In this document: piece by piece, positions 45,830 through 57,794 of the stretch | Position numbering within the stretch: position 1 is the stretch's first letter | Layout: each line of letters opens with the position of its first letter | NCBI GenBank assembly: GCA_032433765.1 | Contig: JAVIAB010000046.1 | Span: forward strand, 60,228,888 to 60,292,887 | Source: Megaustenia siamemsis | Lineage: Eukaryota > Mollusca > Gastropoda > Stylommatophora > Ariophantidae | Direction: 5' to 3' | Length of the DNA stretch: 64,000 nucleotides | The notes under the pieces: generated by a model | Told to the model about the DNA's origin: nothing | What the model saw: only the letters and a program-made list of their open reading frames with translations | The model's database searches: none | Position numbers and translations under genes: made by a program

Positions 45830-47057
45830 AAATGAATGGTAGGCGTTGCTTTTATCTTTTTTTTATAAAAATCGATAGTAGGCGTTAATTTGATCATTTA
45901 TAGAAACGGATGGTAGGAGCTAATTTGATCATTTATAGAAACGGATGGTAGGAGCTAATTTGATCATTTATAGAAACGGATGGTAGGAGCTAATTTGATC
46001 ATTTATAGAAACGGATGATAGGAGCTAATTTGATCATTTATAGAAACGGATGGTAGGAGCTAATTTGATCATTTATAGAAACGGATGGTAGGAGCTAATT
46101 TGATCATTTATAGAAACGGATGGTAGGAGCTAATTTGATCATTTATAGAAACGGATGGTAGGAGCTAATTTGATCATTTATAGAATTGGATGGTATGAGC
46201 TAATTTGATCATTTATAGAAACGGATGGTAGGAGCTAATTTGATCATTATAGAAACGGATGGTAGGAGCTAATTTGATCATTTATAGAAACGGATGGTAG
46301 GAGCTAATTTGATCGTTTATAGAAACGGATGGTAGGAGCTAATTTGATCATTTATAGAAATGGATGGTATGAGCTAATTTGATCATTTATAGAAACGGAT
46401 GGTAGGAGCTAATTTGATCATTTATAGAAACGGATGGTAGGAGTTAATTTGATCATTTATAGAAACCGCTAGTATGAGTTAATTTGATCATTTATGGACA
46501 CGGATTGTAGGAGCTAATTTGATCATTTATAGAAACGGATTGTAGGAGCTAATTTGATCATTTATGGAAACGGATTGTAGGAGCTAATTTGATCATTTAT
46601 GGAAACGGATTGTAAGAGCTAATTTGATCATTTAAAGAAACGGATGGTAGGAGCTAAATCGATCATTTATGGAAACTGATGGTAGGAGCTAATATTATCA
46701 TTTATAGAAACGAATAGTAGGAGCTAATTTGATCATTTATAGAAACAAATGGTAGGTGTTAATTTGATCATTTACAGAAACGGATTTTAGAAGTTAATTT
46801 GATCATTTATAAAAAAAAACGAATGTTAGGACCTAATTTAAACATTTATAAAAACGAATGGTAGGACCTAATTTAAACATTTATGAAAATGGATGGTAGG
46901 AGCTAATTTGATCATCTATAAAAACATATGATAGGAGCTATTTTAATCATTTATAAAAATGGATGGTAGGAGCTAATTTCACCATTTATAAAAATGGATG
47001 GAGAAGCTAATTTGAACATTTATCAAAATAGATTGTAGGAGTTAAAATGATATTTCA
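45830..47057. repeat. 35-bp tandem array, about 35 copies
   Basis: The unit signature is CGGATGGTAGGAGCTAATTT with GATCATTTATAGAAA. It is uniform to about 46440, then units become progressively divergent towards the right edge. The last 380 bp (46678-47057) are duplicated beyond the LINE at 49321-49700. Confidence 0.97.
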
Positions 47058-49320
47058 TATTAGTATTTATATTATTATTTTATTATTATTTTATATTATA
47101 TCATTTTATATATTGATATTAGCCAAACTTAAAATTAAATTAAAAAGGTATAATACAACGAATAAGGGTAGAAAGTATTTCAATGTAGGGTTTCTTAAAG
47201 AACAAGGAATTAAAGATAAATTCGCAGTCACAATATCAAACAAATACCAAGTCCTCCAACAACTAGAAAATACAATAAATATAGAAGATCATTGGAAACA
47301 GGTAAAAAATATATGGAAAGAGACATGCGAAGAAACACTGGGGAAAAGAGAACGCCAGAATAAGGCATGGATGACAGCAGAGACCCTGGATAAAATTAAA
47401 GAAAGAAAGAACAAGAAAGCAGACATAAATAAAAGCAAAACAAGAAGTAATAAAGCCAAGACACAGGAAGCTTACACAGAGGTGAACAAAGAAGTGAGAA
47501 GATGCATTAAAAGGGATAAGAGGAAATATATAGATGAACTAGCTAAAGAGGCAGAAGAAGCAGCAAATATAGGGAATATGATAGAACTGTACAACAGCAC
47601 AAAGAAATTAGGTGGAAAATACAAACAGATCAACGCCTTTATCAAAGACAAGAAAGGAAATCTGCTTAGTAATATAAGGGAACAAATGGAGAGATGGAAA
47701 GAACACTTTGAAGAACTTTTGAACAGACCCGGCTCAAATAATCCTCCAGATATACTACCAGCAGAAGAAGAGTTACACGTTAACTGCGGAAAACCAAGCA
47801 AAGAAGAAATAATGAAAGCCATCAAATTATTAAAAGATGGTAAAGCCACAGGACCAGATGAAATTCCTTCGGAAGCCATCAAAGCAGATATTATAATAAC
47901 ACCTCTACCAAGATGTTACAGGATCTATTGGATAAAATTTGGGAGAGGGAAGAAATACCTAAAGACTGGAGAGAAGGTTATATGATCAAACTACCAAAGA
48001 AAGGAAGTTTACAGGAGTGCACAAATTATAGGGGAATTATGCTACTATCAGTGCCAGGAAAAAATATTAGGCAGAATCATTCTGGAGAGACTAAAAGAGG
48101 CTATAGAGAAACACTTGAGAGATGAACAAGCAGGTTTTAGGAAGAACAGATCATGTGCTGATCAAATAACTACCCTACGTATAATAGTTGAACAAAGTTT
48201 AGAACTAAAATCCCCACTATATATTGGATTCATAGATTACGAAAAGGCATTTGATAGTTTAGACAGAAGAATGCTTTGGAAGTTGCTGAGTCATTACGGA
48301 ATCCCCATAAAGTTTATTAACCTGATAAAAACAATGTATGAAGGAACAAAATGTAGTGTGGTGCATGAAGGACAGCTTACAGAAGCATTTGAAATAAGAA
48401 CAGGAGTAAGGCAAGGATGCCTCCTGTCTCCATTTCTCTTTCTACTGGCCATAGATTGGATTATGAAAATAACTCAAAACAACAGAAATGGGATCCAGTG
48501 GTCACTGACCAAACAACTTGATGATTTAGACTTTGCTGATGACATAGCTCTCCTATCACACAGCCATCAACAGATGCAGGATAAAATGAGTATATTAGAT
48601 GAGAGATCACAACAGCTAGGACTAAAGATTAATAGAGATAAGACCAATATTATGAGAATTAATGCAGTTGGCAATAACCATATAAAACTAGGAGAAATAC
48701 CTCTACTAGACGTACAATCTTATATATATCTGGGCAGTAATATAGATAAAGAGGGAGGAACAGAAAATGATACCAAAATAAGGATATCAAAAGCAAGAGG
48801 AGCTTTCATTGCACTGGGAAACATATGGAAATCCAAAGAAATTAGGCTAAATACAAAAATAAAAATTTTCAACTCAAATGTTAAGTCGGTCCTATTATAT
48901 GGCTGTGAAACATGGAGAATGACAAAATTGACAATCACGAAAGTACAGACTTTCATTAATGGATGCTTGCGCAGAATAAAGGGATGGAAATGGCAGGACA
49001 AAGTCACTAACGTGGAATTATGGAAATGTACCGGTCAAATACCAGTGGATAAAGAGATACAGCGAAGACGATGGCGATGGATAGGACACACACTACGGAA
49101 GCCAACTGAGAGTATTACACAACAGGCCCTTTTTTGGAATCCCCAGGGGAAAAGACAAAGAGGAAGACCAAGGAATTCTTGGAGAAGACAGATAGAAGCA
49201 GAGATGAAGATGATGGGGAAGACATGGAATGATCTTAAAAGAATGGCAAAAAACAGAACGACTTGGAAAGTGTTTGTTGAAGACCTATGCTCCACCAGGA
49301 GCTAAAAGGTAAAAGAAGAA
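47058..49320 (+). mobile_element. 5'-truncated LINE (linker plus reverse transcriptase), nearly intact
   Basis: This 2263-bp insertion encodes the pre-RT linker (ERWKEHFEELLNRP, then GKATGPDEIPSEAI). After frameshifts near 47895 and 48063 comes a 396-codon frame (48115-49305). In it, DEQAGFRKNRSC is at residues 3-14, FIDYEKAFD at 39-47, GVRQGC at 97-102, FADD at 140-143 and a C-terminal RRWRWIGHTLRK then RQRGRPRNSWRR. The endonuclease domain is absent, so this is 5' truncation of the usual kind. The 3' end is AAAGAAGAA, with no poly(A). An AT-rich leader of about 60 bp precedes the coding part. Confidence 0.92.
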
Positions 49321-49700
49321 GATGGTAGGAGCTAATATTATCATTTATAGAAACGAATAGTAGGAGCTAATTTGATCATTTATAGAAACGAATGGTAGGT
49401 GTTAATTTGATCATTTATAGAAACGGATTTTAGAAGTTAATTTGATCATTTATAAAAAAAAACGAATGGTAGGACCTAATTTAAACATTTATAAAAACGA
49501 ATGGTAGGACCTAATTTAAACATTTATAAAAATGGATGGTAGGAGCTAATTTGATCATCTATAAAAACATATGATAGGAGCTATTTTAATCATTTATAAA
49601 AATGGATGGTAGGAGCTAATTTCACCATTTATAAAAATGGATGGAGAAGCTAATTTGAACATTTATCAAAATAGATTGTAGGAGTTAAAATGATATTTCA
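49321..49700. repeat. 380-bp direct duplication of the array edge flanking the LINE
   Basis: It is equal in length to 46678-47057 and differs from it at only four positions that I could find. It consists of degenerate 35-bp array units. It begins exactly after the LINE's last base and ends at the sequence that lies immediately before the LINE on the other side (ATGATATTTCA). Confidence 0.95.
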
Positions 49701-49744
49701 GAGAAATTAATTACATGGGGCATCTTGTACCTAACATAGAAATG

Positions 49745-50110
49745 AAAGTGTATGAGCGTGTTCCTTGTTGCAGTTTCCTCATAGTCCAAGTCCGCTTTTT
49801 GCAGGAGCTACTGAGTTAGGTGCTCTGTGCACACCGTGAGCTGTGTGTTTCATTCGTTTTGATCATGTTTCGATATTCCAATTGTTTACGATGAATGATG
49901 ATATCGTATGACAGGGAACAGTTGGCTGTGTTCACTTTCTGTGCGGTTTCGCCTTATGTCTTTTTGGCGTGTGATGAGACTGCTATGATGGGGACTACAG
50001 CTACCTTTCTTTGTTTTGGAGATGAGTTAGTAATTCGGATGATTCCACTGGCACGGGTGGTCGAGCAATTGAGGATTTTAATTCGCTTACAGTGATACCG
50101 GTGCCTTCCT
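49745..50110 (+). repeat. Dispersed repeat R1, longest copy
   Basis: It shares many blocks with 14985-15240, 15545-15645 and (inverted) 34190-34700. All of these copies lie beside LINE tails. A short open frame across it (49895-50095) is not kept in the other copies. Confidence 0.75.
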
Positions 50111-50129
50111 TAACCAAAGAACCAAAGAA

Positions 50130-50335
50130 CTAATAGAAATGATTTGGAAAATACTGGAATAACTGGCAAAATTCAGGAAAAAAGGGAGATCGCGGACGAC
50201 AAAGAGCGAAGATACAGGATAGCTTAGTGTCGTGGCATGGCAAACAGTCAACAACAGGATTGATACGATGGATTGTGGGTAGAAAATTGTGTAAAGATAT
50301 GATCACCTACGCCAACTGATATGGCACATGATGAA
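50130..50335 (+). mobile_element. LINE family C 3' tail
   Basis: Decayed ITGKIQ, RGRQRAKIQDSLVSWHGKQS and ITYAN codons are followed by GATGAAGTTGATGAG at the end. The 34/35-bp array starts right after it. Confidence 0.8.
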
Positions 50336-50339
50336 GTTG

Positions 50340-52850
50340 ATGAGAAATGAATGTTATGGCGTTTCTGCTATCCTACATAGAAATGAGTGGCACGAGTTCT
50401 GATATCCTACATAGAAATGAGTGGCACGAGTTCTGATATCCTACATAGAAATGAGTGGCATGAGTTCTGATATACTACATAGAAATGAGTGGCATGAGTT
50501 CTGATATCCTACATAGAAATGAGTGGCATGAGTTCTGATATCCTACATAGAAATGAGTGGGATGAGTTTCTGCTATCCTACATAGAAATGAGTGGCATGA
50601 GTTCTGATATCCTACATAGAAATGAGTGGCATGAGTTTCTGCTATCCTACATAGAAATGAGTGGGATGAGTTTCTGCTATCCTACATAGAAATGAGTGGC
50701 ATGAGTTCTGATATCCTACATAGAAATGAGTGGCATGAGTTTCTGCTATCCTACATAGAAATGAGTGGCATGAGTTCTGATATCCTACATAGAAATGAGT
50801 GGCATGAGTTCTTATATCCTACATAGAAATGAGCGGCATGAGTTTCTGCTATCCTACATAGAAATGAGCGGAATGAGTTTCTGCTATCCTACATAGAAAT
50901 GAGTGGCATGAGTTCTGATATCCTACATATAAATGAGTGGTATGAGTTCTGATATCCTACATAGAAATGAGTGGCATGAGTTCTGATATCCTACATAGAA
51001 ATGAGTGGCATGAGTTTCTGCTATCCTATATAGAAATGAGTGGCATGAGTTCTGATATCCTACATAGAAATGAGCGGCATGAGTTCTGATATCCTACATA
51101 GAAATGAGTGGCATGAGTTTCTGCTATCCTGCATAGAAATGAGTGGCATGAGTTCTGATATCCTACATAGAAATGAGTAGAATGAGTTTCTGCTATCCTA
51201 CATATAAATGAGCGGCATGAGTTCTGATATCCTACATAGAAATGAGTGGCATGAGTTCTGATATCCTACATAGAAATGAGTGGCATGAGTTTCTGCTATC
51301 CTACATAGAAATGAGTGGCATGAGTTCTGATATCCTACATAGAAATGAGCGGCATGAGTTTCTGCTATCCTGCATAGAAATGAGTGGCATGAGTTCTGAT
51401 ATCCTACATAGAAATGAGTAGAATGAGTTTCTGCTATCCTACCTAGAAATGAGTGGGATGAGTTTCTGCTATCCTACATATAAATGAGTGGCATGAGTTC
51501 TGATATCCTACATATAAATGAGTGGCATGAGTTCTGATATCCTACATATAAATGAGCGGCATGAGTTTCTGCTATCCTACATAGAAATGAGTGGCATGAG
51601 TTTCTGCTCTCCTACATAGAAATGAGTGGCATGAGTTTCTGCTATCCTACATAGAAATGAGTGGCATGAGTTTCTGCTATCCTACATAGAAATGAGCGGC
51701 ATGAGTTTCTGCTATCCTACATAGAAATGAGTGGCATGAGTTTCTGCTATCCTACATAGAAATGAGTGGCATGAGTTTCTGCTATCCTACATAGAAATGA
51801 GTGGCATGAGTTCTGATATCCTACATAGAAATGAGCGGCATGAGTTTCTGCTATCCTGCATAGAAATGAGTGGCATGAGTTCTGATATCCTACATAGAAA
51901 TGAGTAGAATGAGTTTCTGCTATCCTACCTAGAAATGAGTGGGATGAGTTTCTGATATCCTACATATAAATGAGTGGCATGAGTTCTGATATCCTACATA
52001 TAAATGAGTGGCATGAGTTCTGATATCCTACATATAAATGAGCGGCATGAGTTTCTGCTATCCTACATAGAAATGAGTGGCATGAGTTTCTGCTCTCCTA
52101 CATAGAAATGAGTGGCATGAGTTTCTGCTATCCTACATAGAAATGAGCGGCATGAGTTCTGATATCCTACATAGAAATGAGTGGCATGAGTGGCATGAGT
52201 TTCTGCTATCCGACATAGAAATGAGTGGCATGAGTTCTGATATCCTACATAGAAATGAGTGGCATGAGTTTCTGCTATCCTACATATAAATGAGTGGCAT
52301 GAGTTCTGATATCCTACATAGAAATGAGTGGCATGAGTTTCTGCTATCCTATATAGAAATGAGTGGCATGAGTTCTGATATCCTACATAGAAATGAGTGG
52401 CATGAGTTTCTGCTATCCTACATAGAAATGAGTGGCATGAGTTTCTGCTATCCTACATAGAAATGAGTGGCACGACTTTCTGCTATCCTACATAGAAATG
52501 AGAGGCATGAGTTTCTGCTGTGCTACATAGAAATGAGTGGCATGAGTTTCTGCTATCCTACATAGAAATGAGTGGCATGAGTTTCTGCTATCCTACATAG
52601 AAATGAGTGGCATGAGTTTCTGTTATCCTACATAGAAATGCGTGGCACGAGTTTCTGCTATCCTACATAAAAATGAGTGGCATGAGTTTCTGCGATCCTA
52701 CATAAAAATGAGTGGCATGAGTTTCTGCGATCCTACATAGAAATGAGTGGCATGAGTTTCTGTTATCCTACATAAAAATGAGTGGCATGAGCTCTGATAT
52801 CCTACATAGAAATGAGTGACATGAGTTTCTGCTATCCTAAATAGAAATGA
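50340..52850. repeat. 34/35-bp two-type tandem array, about 72 copies
   Basis: The core CTACATAGAAATGAGTGGCA is followed by GAGTTCTGATATC (34 bp) or GAGTTTCTGCTATC (35 bp). Rare markers (CTACCTAGAAATG at 51441 and 51927; CTGCATAGAAATG at 51369 and 51855) show a duplicated block of about 486 bp. The rightmost units are mostly the 35-bp type. 52851-53097 shows nothing recognisable. Confidence 0.96.
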
Positions 52851-53097
52851 GAAGAAGACGGAACAGGACCCTCAAACTTGGCAATCTGATGAACACAAAT
52901 GATCTAATGATGTTTTGTCTGTTATGTAATTTGCTATGGTATTGTTATTACCTCTGTTGTTCTATATTCCTGCAATGAGTCTTTTGTTCAGCTATTTTTT
53001 GTGTGCTCCAATAGATGACTCGTTGAGCTTCTTCGCCAGTCCACAGTTTCAGGACATACCCGAGTAAACACCTCCTCATGACGGATACGGGACGTAC

Positions 53098-53530
53098 TTG
53101 AGTGAGCTTCTACCAAAGACTTCTATACTCAGAAGATACTTGAGTGAGCTTCTACCAAAGACTTCTATACTCAGAAGATACTTGAGTGAGCTTCTACTAA
53201 AGACTTCCATACTCAGAAAATACTTGAGTGAGCTTCTACTAAAGACTTCTATACTCAGAAGATACTTGAGTGAGCTTCTACTAAAGACTTCTATACTCAG
53301 AAAATACTTGAGTGAGCTTCTACTAAAGACTTCTATACTCAGAAGATACTTGAGTGAGCTTCTACTAAAGACTTCTATACTCAGAAGATACTTGAGTGAG
53401 CTTCTACCAAAGACTTCTATACTCAGAAGATACTTGAGAGAGCTTCTACTAAAGACTTCTATACTCAGAAGATACTTGAGTGAGCTTCTACTAAAGACTT
53501 CTATACTCAGAAGATATTTGAGTGAGTCTT
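53098..53530. repeat. 42-bp tandem array, about 10 copies
   Basis: The unit signature is GAGTGAGCTTCTACTAAAGA with CTTCTATACTCAGAAGATAC. It is open in one plus frame, as a 14-residue repeat, into the unique sequence that holds the candidate signal-peptide exon, so the upstream in-frame codons of that exon are repeat-derived. Confidence 0.96.
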
Positions 53531-53631
53531 GTCTCCAGGACCCTTAGAAACACTTGATTAAGCTTATCCCCAAGACTCTAGGAATCCGAGGAGAGCTGAG
53601 TCACTTGTCAAGAAAAGCTGTGGGTAACGTC

Positions 53632-56600
53632 ATGGGGTATTTTGTGGTTGGCGTCACTGTGACTCTGCTGGTGCTGCTACTATCATCAAGTGAAGGTCAG
53701 TATTGTAGTCGTTTTAGTTGGTTCTATTTACATTATAGGTTGCGACGCTTATCCACTCTTTGCGCTCTCTTTAACGACTTTTTTAACTTCATATTCCACT
53801 CTTTGTGCTCACTTTAACGACTTTTTTAACTTCATATTCCACTCTTTGTGCTCACTTTAACGACTTTTTAACATCATATTCCACTCTTTGTGCTCACTTT
53901 AACGACTTTTTAACTTCATATTCCACTCTTTGTGCTCACTTTAACGACTTTTCCAGCTTCATATTCCACTCTTTGTGTTCACTTTAACGACTTTTCAGCT
54001 TCATATTCCACTCTTTGTGCTCACTTTAACGACTTTTTAACTTCAGATTCCACTCTTTGTGCTCACTTTAACGACTTTTAAACTTCATATTCCACTCTTT
54101 GTGCTCACTTTAACGACTTTTTCAGCTTCATATCCCACTCTTTGTGCTCACTTTAACGACTTTTTCAGCTTCATTTTCCAATCTTTGTGCTCACTTTAAC
54201 GACTTTTCAGCTTCCTATTCCACTCTTTGTACTCAATTTAACGACATTTTAACTTCCTATTCCACTCTTTGTACTCACTTTAACGAATTTTCAGCTTCAT
54301 ATTCCACTCTTTGTTTTCACTTTAACGATTTTTCAGCTTCATTTTCCACTCTTTGTGCTCACTTTAACGAATTTTTCAGCTTCATATTCCAATCTTTGTG
54401 CTCACTTTAACGACTTTTTCAGCTTCATATTCCACTCTTTGTACCCACTTTAACGACTTTTTCAGCTTCATATTCCAATCTTTGTGCTCACTTTAACGAC
54501 TTTTTCAACTTCATATTCCACTCTTTGTACTCACTTTAACGACTTTTTCAGCTTCATATTCCACTCTTGTACTCAGTTTAACGATTTTTTCAGCTTCATA
54601 TTCCAATCTTTGTGCTCACTTTAACGACTTTTTCAGCTTCATATTCCACCCTTTGTGCTCACTTTAACGACTTTTTCAACTTCATATTCCACTCTTTGTG
54701 CTCACTTTAACGACTTTTCAACTTCATATTCCACTCTTTGCGCTCACTTTAACGACTTTTTCAGCTTCATATTCCACTCTTTGTGCTCACTTTAACGACT
54801 TTTCAGTTTCATATTCCAATCTTTGTGCTTACTTTAACGACTTTTCAGTTTCATATTCCACTCTTTGTGCTCACTTTAACGACTTTTCAGTTTCATATTC
54901 CACTCTTTGTGCTCACTTTAACGACTTTTCAACTTCATATTCCACTCTTTGCGCTCACTTTAACGACTTTTTCAGCATCATATTCCAATCTTTGTGCTCA
55001 CTTTAACGACTTTTCAGTTTCATATTCCACTCTTTGTGCTCACTTTAACGACTTTTTCAACTTCATATTCCACTCTTTGTGCTCACTTTAACGACTTTTT
55101 CAGCTTCATATTCCACTCTTTGTGCTCACTTTAACGACTTTTCAGCTTCATATTTTACTCTTTGTGCTCACTTTAACGACTTTTCAGCTAACGACTTTTC
55201 AGTTTCATATTCCACTTATTGTACTCACTTTAGCGACTTTTCAGCTAACGACTTTTCAGTGTCATATTCCACTCATTGTACTCACTTTAACGACTTTTCA
55301 GCTAACGACTTTTCAGTTTCATATTCCACTCTTTGTGCTCACTTTAGCGACTTTTCAGCTAACGACTTTTCAGCTAACGACTTTTCAGCTTCATATTCCA
55401 CTCTTTGTGCTCACTTTAACGACTTTTCATCTAATGACTTTTCAGCTAACGACTTTTCAGCTTCATATTCCACACTTTGTGATTACTTTAACGACTTTTC
55501 AGCTTCATATTCCACACTTTGTGCTCACTTTAACGACTTTTCAGCTAACGACTTTTCAGCTTCATATTCCACACTTTGTGCTCACTTCAACGACTTTTCA
55601 GCTTCATACTCAACTCTTTGTACTCACTTTAACGACTTTTCAGCTAACGACTTTTCAGCTAACGACTTTTCAGCTAACGACTTTTCAGCTTCATATTCCA
55701 CTCTTTGTGCTCACTTTAACGACTTTTCATCTAATGACTTTTCAGCTAACGACTTTTCAGCTTCATATTCCACACTTTGTGATCACTTTAACGACTTTTC
55801 AGCTTCATATTCCACACTTTGTGCTCACTTTAACGACTTTTCAGCTAACGACTTTTCATCTTCATATTCCACACTACACTTTGTGCTCACTTTAACGACT
55901 TTTCAGCTTCATATTCAACTCTTTGTACTCACTTTAACGACTTTTCAGCTAACGACTTTTCAGTTTCATATTCCACTCTTTGTGCTCACTTTAGCGACTT
56001 TTCAGCTAACGACTTTTCAGTTTCATATTCCACTCATTGTACTCACTTTAGCGACTTTTCAGCTAACGACTTTTCAGTTTCATATTCCACTCATTGTACT
56101 CACTTTAACGACTTTTCAGCTAACGACTTTTCAGTTTCATATTCCACTCTTTGTGCTCACTTTAGCGACTTTTCAGCTAACGACTTTTCAGCTAACGACT
56201 TTTCAGCTTCATATTCCACTCTTTGTGCTCACTTTAGCGACTTTTCAGCTAACGACTTTTCAGCTTCATATTCCACTCTTTGTGCCCACTTTAACGACTT
56301 TTCATCTAATGACTTTTCAGCTAACGACTTTTCAGCTTCATATTCCACACTTTGTGCTCACTTTAACGACTTTTCAGTTTCATATTCCACACTTTGTGCT
56401 CACTTTAACGACTTTTCTGCTTCATATTCCATTCTTTGTGTTCACTTTAGCGACTTTTCAGCTAATGACTTTTCAGCTAACGACTTTTCAGCTTCATATT
56501 CCACACTTTGTGCTCACTTTAACGACTTTTCTGCTTCACATTCCACACTTTGTGCTCACTTTAACGACTTTTCAGCTAACGACTTTTCAGCTTCATATTC

Positions 56601-57547
56601 CACACTTTGTGCTCACTTTAACGACTTTTCAGCTTCATATTCCACACTTTGTGCTCACTTTAACGACTTTTCAGCTTCATATTAGTGCTCACTTTAACGA
56701 CTTTTCAGCTTCATATTCCACTCTTTGTGCTCACTTTAGCGACTTTTCAGCTAACGACTTTTCAGCTAACGACTTTTCAGCTTCATATTCCACACTTTGT
56801 GCTCACTTTAACGACTTTTCAGCTTCATATTCCACACTTTGTGCTCACTTTAACGACTTTTCAACTTCATATTCCACACTTTGTACTCACTTTAACGACT
56901 TTTCAACTTCATATTCCACACTTTGTACACACTTTAACGACTTTTCAGCTTCATATTCTACTTTTTGTGCTCACTTTAACGACTTTTTCAACTTCATATT
57001 CCACACTTTGTACTCACTTTAACGACTTTTCAACTTCATATTCCACACTTTGTACACATTTTAACGACTTTTCAGCTTCATATTCTACTCTTTGTGCTCA
57101 CTTTTTTAAAAAAAACTTTGTTTTATTTCTTCTGGGTACCGGTGGGTACCATTTGAAAAGAATGATTACTGTTGATAATGCCGATGGGTAGAAATTGAAA
57201 ACTGATGTTTCTGGGCACTAAATATTGTAGATCACGGAATAATGCCGATGGGTAGAAATTGAAAACTGATGTTTCTGGGCACTAAATATTGTAGATCACG
57301 GAATAATGCCAATGGGTGGCAATTGAAAACTAATGTTTCTGGGCACCAAATAATGTTCATAATGTAAGCAACAAATAAGTTCCACTATGATCAGTTATTC
57401 ATTTTATATTTTGTAGATATTGATATTCCATCAAATAAATCCAGCACCGAAGACAAAAAATTAAGTGGGACAGATGGAAGAATCAAGATGAAGAAAGTGC
57501 GAAGACACCATTTTGACAGCATTTTTGAAATGAGGAAAATGTTCTGA
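53632..57547 (+). CDS. Candidate two-exon gene for a small secreted protein (64 aa)
   Basis: Exon 1 (53632-53695) encodes MGYFVVGVTVTLLVLLLSSS plus E and the first base of the next codon. This is a compact signal peptide with a hydrophobic core and a small-residue end. It is followed by donor GAAG|GTCAGT. Exon 2 (57417-57547) follows acceptor TTTTATATTTTGTAG and continues in frame (phase 1) for 42 codons to TGA. It starts IDIPSNKSSTEDKKL and ends RRHHFDSIFEMRKMF. The mature part would be about 42 residues, with an acidic/polar first half and a basic second half (MKKVRR). Dibasic KK and RR sites are present, as in peptide-hormone or antimicrobial precursors. There is no cysteine and no amidation glycine. 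The 1.7-kb intron is mostly a satellite array. It is recognised from splice and frame logic only; the family is unknown and a chance pairing of exons is possible. Confidence 0.4.
53740..57105. repeat. 42/43-bp array with 15-bp sub-insertions, within the candidate intron
   Basis: The unit signature is TTCATATTCCACTCTTTGTG with CTCACTTTAACGACTTTTCA. From 55180 many units gain one to three extra 15-bp pieces (CTAACGACTTTTCAG). 42 and 15 are both divisible by three, so long plus-strand frames (up to 647 codons, 55079-57022) stay open by periodicity. I do not regard them as genes. Almost every unit contains TTTTCAG or TTTTTCAG preceded by pyrimidines. Confidence 0.95.
57173..57358. repeat. 64-bp repeat, 3 copies
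   Basis: ATAATGCCGATGGGTAGAAA, then CTGATGTTTCTGGGCAC, starts at 57175, 57239 and 57303. The third copy is diverged. It lies between the large array and the candidate exon 2. Confidence 0.9.
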
Positions 57548-57794
57548 ATCATCGAGATGAAAAGCAGTAGAGGATGTAACAAGACATACATCACGTGACT
57601 CTCCTAAATAATTTGAACAAGAAGACTTGGAAGAAAGCTACAGGAGTGGTACAGCAGGGAGATTCAAGACAGCCAGATTTAGATCAAATGGAATACCAAG
57701 GTTTATCAATTTGTGAAGCAGATCTGGGTGATGATTAACATGATCCAACCCAACAAGACAAGCATGTACTAATATTGTAGATGATGTCGTTATG

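Noticed and set aside
45196..45897. Open frames of about 200 codons on both strands
   Set aside because: They are a 42-bp repeat product, interrupted nearby by a foldback insertion.
55079..57022. A 647-codon open frame on the plus strand
   Set aside because: It consists entirely of 42- and 15-bp tandem units whose lengths are multiples of three. Openness follows from periodicity, and several frames are open at once.
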